From: an uncultured Treponema sp.
GTDB lineage: Bacteria; Spirochaetota; Spirochaetia; Treponematales; Treponemataceae
Assembly: GCA_905372265.1 (NCBI GenBank)
Contig: CAJPOL010000029.1
Span: 1-19,412 of the forward strand
Reading direction: 5' to 3'
Length of the DNA stretch: 19,412 nt
Position 1 is the first letter of the stretch, and the number at the start of each line of letters is the position of its first letter. Made by a program: the position numbers and the translations under genes. The notes beneath the pieces were generated by a model. The model did not search any database, had not been told where the DNA came from, and saw nothing but the letters and a program-made list of their open reading frames with translations. Positions 15,039-19,412 of this stretch are shown in pieces.

Positions 15039-15077
15039 GGCATTTTCTAAAAATCAAACTCAGTTTTGTAAGATGCC
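15039..15077 (+). repeat. Leader hairpin ahead of the 15105 permease gene (recurrent family)
   Basis: GGCATTTT (15039-15046) pairs with AAGATGCC (15070-15077) with one G:U, and A-runs pair with TTTT (15064-15067) across a mismatch. The loop holds CAAACTCAG. It ends 27 nt before the ATG, in the same place and with the same right-arm sequence as the hairpins at 2333 and 8717. Confidence 0.5.
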
Positions 15078-15104
15078 TGCCACTATAAAAGAAGGAGCAA
15101 AAAT

Positions 15105-16004
15105 ATGAAAAAAGTGTTCATGCGGCATTGGCAGCTGTATGTATTACTGTTGCCGGCGTTACTCTGGTATCTTATCTTCTGTTATTTACCGATCGGCGGC
15201 GTGTCGCTTGCCTTTAAATACTTCCGGTTCGACAAAGGAATCCTGCTCAGTCCATGGGTAGGCTTTGACCACTTTAAAGCAATGTTCGCCGATGCGGACT
15301 TTTGGCGCGCCTTTAAAAACACGCTGATTTTCAGCGGCGGTAGGCTCCTCTTTCACTTCCCGTTCCCCATCATCATCGCCATTTTGATGAACGAACTGTC
15401 AAATAAAACCGTCACCAAAGTCTTTCAGACCGTGTTCACCTTCCCCCATTTTATTTCGTGGGTTGTCCTATCCGGTATTCTCATCAACATGTTTTCCTCC
15501 AACGGTATCGTCAACCAGCTGGCGGCAGGCATCGGCTTACCGGAAATTTCGCCCCTCGCATCGGTTGCAGGCTTCCGTCCGTTCATCTGGATATCCAACA
15601 TCTGGAAAGAGTTCGGCTGGGACGGCATCATTTACCTTGCCGCGCTCGCAAGCATCGACCCGCAGCTATACGAATCCGCCGACATCGACGGCGCCAACCG
15701 GCTGCAAAAAATGCTCCACATTACGTGGCCGGGTATCCGCGGCACCGTCTTCATCATGCTCATCCTGCAAATCGGATCCATCATGAGCGGCGCCAGTTTC
15801 GACCAAATCTTTAACCTGTACTCGCCGCCCGTATACTCAACCGCTGACATCTTGGACACCTACGTCTTTAGGCGCGCATTTTTCATCGGCGATAACTTCG
15901 GCTACACAACCGCGCTCGGACTGTTTAAATCGGTTATCGGCGTCGTCATGATTTTCAGCGCCAATAAGATCATCACCAAATCCGGCGAAACAGGCCTGTT
16001 TTAA
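15105..16004 (+). CDS. ABC sugar-type permease, LplB family
   Basis: This 299-residue membrane protein has about six helices and the binding-protein-dependent permease fold. It opens with YVLLLPALLWYLIFCYLPIG, a typical LplB/YteP first helix. The cytoplasmic EAA loop is YESADIDGANRLQKMLHITWPGI-like (about 189-211), which contacts the ATPase. SGASFDQIFNLYSPPVYSTADI, and later DTYVFRRAF, are LplB/YteP marks of importers for complex or modified saccharides. AAGGAG (15092-15097) lies 7 nt before the ATG. It should pair with the following permease and the lipoprotein at 17669. From about 15350 onward the coding strand becomes rich in C, unlike the neighbours. Confidence 0.88.
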   Translation: MKKVFMRHWQLYVLLLPALLWYLIFCYLPIGGVSLAFKYFRFDKGILLSPWVGFDHFKAMFADADFWRAFKNTLIFSGGRLLFHFPFPIIIAILMNELSNKTVTKVFQTVFTFPHFISWVVLSGILINMFSSNGIVNQLAAGIGLPEISPLASVAGFRPFIWISNIWKEFGWDGIIYLAALASIDPQLYESADIDGANRLQKMLHITWPGIRGTVFIMLILQIGSIMSGASFDQIFNLYSPPVYSTADILDTYVFRRAFFIGDNFGYTTALGLFKSVIGVVMIFSANKIITKSGETGLF

Positions 16005-16016
16005 AAGGAGCATATC

Positions 16017-16892
16017 ATGATAAAAAAATCCATCGGCCTTTTTGAAACCACACTCTTAATTCTTTTGACGGGTATGGCGCTCATCACCATCTATCCCTTT
16101 TACAATGTACTGATTATTTCCTTTGCGGACACCGCGACCTCCGCCCGCTACAGCCCCTACTGGTACCCGCATGTCATCGACCTCACCGGCTATCAGGCGC
16201 TCATCAACGACGCCGCCTTTCTCCGCTCGCTCGGCATCACCGTCTTTGTAACCGTTGCAGGAGTCTGCTTCAGTATGTTCTTATGTATCACCGCAGCGTA
16301 CAGCCTGTCAAAAAAACGGCTCCCCGGCCGGAACATCATCCTCTCGCTCATACTGTTCACCATGCTGTTCTCAGGCGGCATGATCCCGACCTACCTTGTC
16401 GTCAAAGCGCTCAGGCTGACCAACACCGTCTGGGCAATGATTCTGCCGCCGGCCATCAATACCTACTACCTCATCATCATGAAAAACTACTTTGCAAGCC
16501 TGCCCCCCAGCCTCGAAGAAGCCGCAAAAATCGACGGAGCAACGGAATTTATCATCTTACCCAGAATCTACCTTCCCATCTCCGCCCCCTTCATGGCCAC
16601 GTTCAGCCTCTTTTACGCAGTCGAACGCTGGAACGAGTGGTGGAACGCCTATATCTACATCAATAAAAAGGCGCTCGCCCCCTTGCAAATTTACCTACGG
16701 GACGTATTGGTTACCTTTAATACGCAACTCGCCGTCGAAGCGCAAACCCTCATCGGCATTCACAGCAAAGTGAACGTTACCGCGCTCCAAATGGCAGCTA
16801 TCGTCGTCGCCACCATCCCGATTTTATGCGTCTACCCGTTTGTACAAAAACACTTTGTCAAAGGCGTTATGATCGGCGCTATCAAGGAGTAA
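16017..16892 (+). CDS. ABC sugar-type permease, LplC/YtcP family
   Basis: This 291-residue permease is the partner of the preceding gene, 12 nt downstream, with AAAGGAG (16004-16010) and a 6-nt spacer. It has about six helices. The EAA loop is PPSLEEAAKIDGATEFI and onward (163-187). The C-terminal VQKHFVKGVMIGAIKE is the common end of LplC/YtcP proteins, and NEWWNAYIYI is another family mark. No ATPase gene lies nearby; importers of this type often share one MsmX/UgpC-like ATPase encoded elsewhere. Base use is strongly C-biased on the coding strand (for example 26 C against 8 G in 16561-16620), opposite to the downstream lipoprotein gene. Confidence 0.88.
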   Translation: MIKKSIGLFETTLLILLTGMALITIYPFYNVLIISFADTATSARYSPYWYPHVIDLTGYQALINDAAFLRSLGITVFVTVAGVCFSMFLCITAAYSLSKKRLPGRNIILSLILFTMLFSGGMIPTYLVVKALRLTNTVWAMILPPAINTYYLIIMKNYFASLPPSLEEAAKIDGATEFIILPRIYLPISAPFMATFSLFYAVERWNEWWNAYIYINKKALAPLQIYLRDVLVTFNTQLAVEAQTLIGIHSKVNVTALQMAAIVVATIPILCVYPFVQKHFVKGVMIGAIKE

Positions 16893-16928
16893 GAACGGAG
16901 AAGGTATCTTTTTTATATTCGGGCGTTT

Positions 16929-16946
16929 CCCGCCTTATCAGGCGGG
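16929..16946. repeat. Array hairpin: 6-bp GC stem
   Basis: CCCGCC (16929-16934) pairs with GGCGGG (16941-16946) around TTATCA. It opens the array, 36 nt after the permease stop codon, and sits in an unusually G-rich stretch (16941-16978). Confidence 0.6.
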
Positions 16947-16965
16947 CCGGGCTTTGCGGGGCTGA

Positions 16966-17004
16966 CGGTAGGACGGCGCTTAATAGGCGCGCCGTCCTGT
17001 ACCG
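16966..17004. repeat. Array hairpin: 9-bp GC stem with extension
   Basis: GGACGGCGC (16971-16979) pairs with GCGCCGTCC (16989-16997). CGGTA (16966-16970) and TACCG (17000-17004) extend it across a 2-nt bulge, for 14 bp in total. Confidence 0.7.
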
Positions 17005-17033
17005 GAGCTGTATTGTTGCAGCAATACAGCTCC
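17004..17033. repeat. Array hairpin: 12-bp stem
   Basis: GGAGCTGTATTG (17004-17015) pairs perfectly with CAATACAGCTCC (17022-17033) around a 6-nt loop. It directly abuts the previous hairpin, sharing base 17004. Confidence 0.75.
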
Positions 17034-17054
17034 GCCCCTCCAATCCCTAACGCT

Positions 17055-17088
17055 GTTGAGCAATGTACATCCGTGTACATTGCTCAAC
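17055..17088. repeat. Array twin hairpin A, TCCG loop
   Basis: GTTGAGCAATGTACA (17055-17069) pairs perfectly with TGTACATTGCTCAAC (17074-17088) around TCCG. It is flanked by GCT and GA and followed 2 nt later by the stem at 17091-17114 and then the first core. Its twin is at 17485-17518. Confidence 0.85.
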
Positions 17089-17090
17089 GA

Positions 17091-17114
17091 CAAGTTTTTC
17101 TATCGAAAAACTTG
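17091..17114. repeat. Array stem preceding core 1
   Basis: CAAGTTTTTC (17091-17100) pairs with GAAAAACTTG (17105-17114) around TATC. The core CTACTG... starts on the next base. Confidence 0.75.
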
Positions 17115-17153
17115 CTACTGTGTGGAACCAGCGACGTCCATGTCGCTTCTGAA
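17115..17153 (+). repeat. Array 39-nt unit, copy 1
   Basis: The 16-nt core CTACTGTGTGGAACCA is followed by a hairpin GCGACG-TCCA-TGTCGC and then TTCTGAA. The pair next to the loop is G:U. The core, the hairpin length and the trailing TTCT are kept in all three units. Confidence 0.8.
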
Positions 17154-17154
17154 A

Positions 17155-17170
17155 TTGACATCCATGTCAA
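17155..17170. repeat. Array hairpin, TCCA loop
   Basis: TTGACA (17155-17160) pairs with TGTCAA (17165-17170) around TCCA. It uses the same loop and closing A-T pair as the units but lacks the core. Confidence 0.65.
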
Positions 17171-17180
17171 AATCTGAACA

Positions 17181-17208
17181 CGAGTTTTGAGCAAAGCTCA
17201 AAACATCG
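17181..17208. repeat. Array stem preceding core 2
   Basis: GTTTTGAGC (17184-17192) pairs with GCTCAAAAC (17196-17204) around AAA. CGA and TCG extend it across one bulged A. The second core starts on the next base. Confidence 0.7.
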
Positions 17209-17247
17209 CTACTACATAGAACCAGCAACATCCATGTTGCTTCTGAA
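17209..17247 (+). repeat. Array 39-nt unit, copy 2
   Basis: The core is the divergent CTACTACATAGAACCA, then the hairpin GCAACA-TCCA-TGTTGC, then TTCTGAA. Compared with copy 1 the stem has G-C changed to A-T on both arms, a compensatory change. Confidence 0.8.
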
Positions 17248-17248
17248 T

Positions 17249-17268
17249 GGAGTACATGCTTGTATTCC
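17249..17268. repeat. Array hairpin, TGCT loop
   Basis: GGAGTACA (17249-17256) pairs with TGTATTCC (17261-17268) with one G:U around TGCT. Confidence 0.55.
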
Positions 17269-17284
17269 GCTTGGCTACAAGGGG

Positions 17285-17312
17285 CTGTCCAAAAACTTCA
17301 GTTTTTGGACAG
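17285..17312. repeat. Array hairpin, 12 bp, terminator-like
   Basis: CTGTCCAAAAAC (17285-17296) pairs perfectly with GTTTTTGGACAG (17301-17312) around TTCA and is followed by TTTCCTTAG. Its A-run/T-run stem could end transcription in either direction. Confidence 0.7.
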
Positions 17313-17334
17313 TTTCCTTAGATTTAGATGCGAT

Positions 17335-17377
17335 GTTTAAAATTAAGTCATTACTGTATAAAGACTTAATTTTAAAC
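17335..17377. repeat. Array hairpin, 15 bp AT-rich
   Basis: GTTTAAAATTAAGTC (17335-17349) pairs perfectly with GACTTAATTTTAAAC (17363-17377) around a 13-nt loop. CGA and TCG extend it past a bulge, as in the stem at 17181. Confidence 0.75.
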
Positions 17378-17382
17378 TCGTC

Positions 17383-17421
17383 GGGGATGTCCCGAAAGTA
17401 ACCAACTTTTGGGACATCCCC
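17383..17421. repeat. Array hairpin, 17 bp, preceding core 3
   Basis: GGGGATGTCCCGAAAGT (17383-17399) pairs with 17405-17421 with one G:U around AACCA. It is the longest stem of the array and lies 3 nt before the third core. Confidence 0.8.
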
Positions 17422-17424
17422 TTG

Positions 17425-17463
17425 CTACTGTTTGGAACCACGCCCATCCTTGGGCGTTCTAAA
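17425..17463 (+). repeat. Array 39-nt unit, copy 3
   Basis: The core CTACTGTTTGGAACCA is followed by the hairpin CGCCCA-TCCT-TGGGCG and TTCTAAA. The stem sequence is entirely different from copies 1 and 2, yet length, loop type and flanks are the same. Confidence 0.8.
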
Positions 17464-17484
17464 ATAGCCTTTTGCAAATAGGCT

Positions 17485-17518
17485 GTTAAGCAATGTACAT
17501 CCCTGTACATTGCTTAAC
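17485..17518. repeat. Array twin hairpin B, TCCC loop
   Basis: GTTAAGCAATGTACA (17485-17499) pairs perfectly with TGTACATTGCTTAAC (17504-17518) around TCCC. It equals the hairpin at 17055 except for one compensatory pair (G-C to A-T) and the last loop base. It too is followed by GA, a stem and a core. Confidence 0.85.
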
Positions 17519-17520
17519 GA

Positions 17521-17563
17521 TGAGATTTGTGTATAACACAAATCTCACTACTGCGTGGAACCA
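17521..17563 (+). repeat. Array stem plus core 4
   Basis: TGAGATTTGTGT (17521-17532) pairs perfectly with ACACAAATCTCA (17536-17547). The core CTACTGCGTGGAACCA (17548-17563) follows at once. Here no TCCN hairpin comes next; CTGCCACCGGAACTCGC does instead, so the fourth unit is incomplete. Confidence 0.75.
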
Positions 17564-17580
17564 CTGCCACCGGAACTCGC

Positions 17581-17614
17581 TGTCAAAAGCGTACATGGAG
17601 GTACGCTTTTGACA
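17581..17614. repeat. Array hairpin, 14 bp, loop in reverse orientation
   Basis: TGTCAAAAGCGTAC (17581-17594) pairs perfectly with GTACGCTTTTGACA (17601-17614). The loop ATGGAG reads CTCCAT on the other strand, so it carries TCCA in inverse orientation. It is the last hairpin before the lipoprotein gene. Confidence 0.75.
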
Positions 17615-17668
17615 ATACGCCACAGATGCCCGCATATTTGCAAAAGAAAGAAGGAGGAATGACACAAA

Positions 17669-19264
17669 ATGAAGTCATCACAATCATTGCTTAAGGCAGC
17701 ATTCATCATGCTTGCCGTCAGCGGTATGCTTTGCGGCTGTAATCAAAAGGCCGCAGGCGCACAGTCCGGACAAGGCGCTATCGCATTAAAGGACTCTTAC
17801 AGCGAAAGCGAATTGCTGGATGTTACCACCGCTTTTTGGAACATCGAAGCCGATTTGAACGAAGCGGCTGAGCTCAAAGACCCGGCGCAAAAAATCATGC
17901 AGACAAAAACCGGCGTCAGAATTGTTGCGCAGAACATTACGTGGGAAGACGATGCTGCCAAAATTAAGCTCTGGGCAGCTTCCGACAGCCTTCCCGACAT
18001 GTTTGCAGGCGACTTTGTTGGGAAGCCGTTCTTTTACGACTGGATCGATCAGGGCATTATCCGCGCGCTGCCGGACGATTTATCGGCCTATCCGCATCTG
18101 CAAAAATACCTTGCAAGTGTAGACGCCGATGCAACGCGGCAGAACGGTAAGCTCTACATCATTCCGCGTAAAATCCAGATCGACACGCAGCACGGCGTAT
18201 TGCACACCAATATTTGCTACCGCTGGGATTTAGCGCAAAAAGCAGGCGTTACCAAAGAGCCCGAAACATGGGATGAGTTCCGCGATATGATCAAAAAAAT
18301 CATCGCAGCCGATCCTGAAGGCAAAAAAATCGCCGGTATGACGACGCAGCTGACCCGCGTCTTGAGCCGCCACTTAATGACCTACGGCTGTCCTGCGGAA
18401 AATAAGTGGGTAAAAAAAGATGGTAAATGGGTGCCCGGTTACTTTGCCGGTGATATTGAAGCCTCTTTCCAGCTTGCCCGCGATATGTATCAGGAAGGGA
18501 CGATCGAAAAAGACATTGCATTGGCAAAACAGAACATCGCCGTACAGAAGTTCCTCAAAGGTGAAAGCGCTGCGATGAGCTTTGCGTTAGGCGGCCCGTC
18601 CGGTCTGTATCAGAATATCGGAAAAGATTACGACAAGTTATATCCCGGACGCACCTTTACGGATGATATCCGCATGCTCAAACTGATGCCCGCAAAGGAT
18701 GGCAACCGGTACTACTATTTGAGTAACGATGCATGGTCGGAAACCTATTTTTCTTCTCATGTCGATGATGCGAAGATGGCGCGTATTCTCAAGCTGTTCG
18801 ATTATGTGCTGTCCCCCGAAGGCCAAATTCTGGTCAACTGGGGTATTGAAGGTACCGATTGGAAAAAAGAAAACGGCGAAATGACCGTGCTCCATGCGCC
18901 GGGCGAAGAAGTGAAGCGTCCGTATGCAGGGATTTTCCAGAATTTTGTACAGTGGGCGGATGCAAGTACGGTAAAACCGCCGTCAACGCTGCCTGCAGGC
19001 TATAACATGATGCAGGAACAAACCTACGAGAATGCCCGTGATACCGGTACTATTCCGGCATTCGATGACCGTGTGCTGTATCTTTCAACGCCGCTTAAAA
19101 ACACCTTCGTGTGGGATTCTAACGAGGACATGCTCTCAATTATGATCGGTACCGATCCGGTTAAAAAGATGACTGAGGAACTGCTTGCCAAATATGAATC
19201 AAAGGGCTTATCGGCAATGATCGATGAAGTCAATGCCAAAGCAAAAGAAAAAGGCATCGAATAA
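17669..19264 (+). CDS. ABC importer substrate-binding lipoprotein (LplA/family 1 type)
   Basis: This 531-residue extracytoplasmic solute-binding protein has a signal peptide (residues about 7-21) ending in LCGC, with Cys24 the likely lipid-bearing residue. The mature protein has KLWAASDSLPDMFAGD near residue 110, a typical family 1 block, and later TWDEFRDMIKKI, the FLKGESAAMSF region and ILKLFDYVLSPEGQILVNWGIEG. The last is a hallmark of the LplA/YtcQ group that works with LplB and LplC permeases. The ligand is probably a sugar or oligosaccharide, but this cannot be read from sequence. AAGGAGG (17651-17657) precedes the ATG with an 11-nt spacer. It follows its permeases across the 776-nt hairpin array, an unusual order and distance. 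Its coding strand is G-rich, unlike the permease genes. Confidence 0.88.
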   Translation: MKSSQSLLKAAFIMLAVSGMLCGCNQKAAGAQSGQGAIALKDSYSESELLDVTTAFWNIEADLNEAAELKDPAQKIMQTKTGVRIVAQNITWEDDAAKIKLWAASDSLPDMFAGDFVGKPFFYDWIDQGIIRALPDDLSAYPHLQKYLASVDADATRQNGKLYIIPRKIQIDTQHGVLHTNICYRWDLAQKAGVTKEPETWDEFRDMIKKIIAADPEGKKIAGMTTQLTRVLSRHLMTYGCPAENKWVKKDGKWVPGYFAGDIEASFQLARDMYQEGTIEKDIALAKQNIAVQKFLKGESAAMSFALGGPSGLYQNIGKDYDKLYPGRTFTDDIRMLKLMPAKDGNRYYYLSNDAWSETYFSSHVDDAKMARILKLFDYVLSPEGQILVNWGIEGTDWKKENGEMTVLHAPGEEVKRPYAGIFQNFVQWADASTVKPPSTLPAGYNMMQEQTYENARDTGTIPAFDDRVLYLSTPLKNTFVWDSNEDMLSIMIGTDPVKKMTEELLAKYESKGLSAMIDEVNAKAKEKGIE

Positions 19265-19276
19265 GTTCCCTACATA

Positions 19277-19310
19277 AACCTGTTCGGAAACTTCCGTTTC
19301 GGAACAGGTT
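19277..19310 (+). terminator. Hairpin after the substrate-binding lipoprotein gene
   Basis: AACCTGTTC (19277-19285) pairs with GAACAGGTT (19302-19310), and GAAAC (19287-19291) with GTTTC (19296-19300), with one G-G mismatch between. The loop is TTCC. The tail ACCTTTTATG has a short T-run, so partial termination is plausible before the next gene, 24 nt away. Confidence 0.55.
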
Positions 19311-19333
19311 ACCTTTTATGGAGATGATAAACT

Positions 19334-19412
19334 ATGAAAAACTATTTTACAGTATGGAGCGCTTTTTTAGTAGCGTTTTGCCTATCAGCCTGCAAACCAA
19401 ATGCATCTGTCT
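19334..19412 (+). CDS. Lipoprotein, N-terminal part (partial)
   Basis: Only 26 codons are present before the window ends. They form a lipoprotein signal peptide: MKNYFTVWSA, a hydrophobic stretch FLVAFC and the canonical lipobox LSAC with Cys20, then KPNASV. GGAGA (19320-19324) precedes the ATG with a 9-nt spacer. It lies 69 nt after the substrate-binding gene, so it could be a second binding protein or an accessory lipoprotein of the same importer. The family cannot be told. Confidence 0.72.
   Translation, partial: MKNYFTVWSAFLVAFCLSACKPNASV

Larger units (their letters stand above)
14813..15104. other. Intergenic region after the fumarase gene
   Basis: These 292 nt hold no gene. In order they contain the inverted 29-bp repeat pair (14820-14917) with a third partial copy (14928-14949), a short palindrome AAAAATCT/AGATTTTT (14974-14990), a possible -10 box TATACT (15017-15022) with no good -35, and a leader hairpin (15039-15077). 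AAGGAG at 15092-15097 is the ribosome site of the next gene. Confidence 0.6.
16893..17668. repeat. Non-coding hairpin array with repeated cores
   Basis: These 776 nt lie between the permeases and their lipoprotein gene and contain no convincing ORF. I count at least 16 inverted repeats, with stems of 6 to 17 bp and mostly perfect, separated by only a few bases. Three 39-nt units (17115, 17209, 17425) and a fourth core (17548) share CTACTG, a few variable bases and GGAACCA or AGAACCA. Each core is directly preceded by a stem (a 3-nt gap in the third). A family of hairpins ends in a TCCN loop. Function is unknown: it could be a structured intercistronic RNA, a stack of terminators or RNA-stabilising stems, or a cluster of palindromic mobile repeats. 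Confidence 0.85.

Noticed and set aside
16826..17050. ORF running from the second permease into the array
   Set aside because: It starts inside the permease gene in another frame, is rich in Arg and Cys, and its tail is made of the hairpin sequence.
17285..17421. Insertion-sequence ends (GGGGCTGTCCAAAAAC and GGGGATGTCCC resemble terminal sequences seen near some transposons)
   Set aside because: There is no transposase or remnant between them, and each is a self-contained hairpin rather than one end of a pair.
17055..17563. Integron attC-like sites: GTTRAGC and GCTYAAC occur in the twin hairpins and integrons are known in some treponemes
   Set aside because: The half-sites are in the wrong order for attC (GTTRRRY first), the loops are only 4 nt, the arms pair perfectly without the usual extrahelical bases, and there is no integrase or cassette ORF.
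17115..17563. CRISPR-like alternation of a repeated 16-nt core with variable sequence
   Set aside because: Spacing is irregular (94, 216, 123 nt), the variable parts are palindromes rather than unique spacers, and no cas gene is present.

Overview
The window looks like chromosomal DNA from a host-associated Treponema. This is inferred from the proteins: a TmpC/PnrA-type purine nucleoside receptor with its ABC genes in treponemal order, a spirochaete-style MurD, loose spirochaetal lipoboxes, and a base composition in the mid-40s % G+C. That composition suggests the T. vincentii / T. medium group more than T. denticola or T. pallidum. No rRNA, tRNA, CRISPR, phage or transposase gene is visible.

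Layout. 1-137: 3' end of a MATE-family efflux gene. 232-906: HD-domain phosphohydrolase. 1086-5968: nucleoside ABC importer (receptor lipoprotein, double ATPase, two permeases), driven by a near-perfect promoter at 974-1002. 5969-6158: convergent junction with a long hairpin and one copy of a dispersed 29-bp repeat. 6159-6716 (minus): secreted NlpC/P60 hydrolase. It shares a 50-bp divergent promoter region with an acyl-CoA ligase (6803-8545). 8546-8775: two hairpins plus a leader hairpin. 8776-9216: unknown protein. 9234-9803: rsmD, overlapping tail-to-tail with an M3 oligoendopeptidase (9784-11490, minus). 11696-14812: murD and a class I fumarase, 9 nt apart. 14813-15104: inverted pair of the 29-bp repeat and a leader hairpin. 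15105-16892: two LplB/LplC-type permeases. 16893-17668: a non-coding array of hairpins. 17669-19264: the matching substrate-binding lipoprotein. 19334 to the end: start of another lipoprotein.

How the genes work together. The pnr-like genes form a salvage importer for purine nucleosides. The permeases at 15105-16892 and the lipoprotein at 17669 form a second, CUT1-like importer whose ATPase is not in the window. The remaining genes are housekeeping: fatty-acid activation, 16S rRNA methylation, peptide turnover, peptidoglycan synthesis and remodelling, and fumarate/malate interconversion.

The most unusual region is 16893-17668. Almost every base lies in a perfect or near-perfect stem. Three 39-nt units share a 16-nt core followed by a short hairpin, and the hairpin stems change in a compensatory way while a TCCN loop is kept. 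A fourth copy of the core is followed by different sequence. Two twin 15-bp hairpins also differ by one compensatory base pair. The array lies between permease genes with reversed GC skew and a lipoprotein gene with normal skew. It is not explained by any element I can name.
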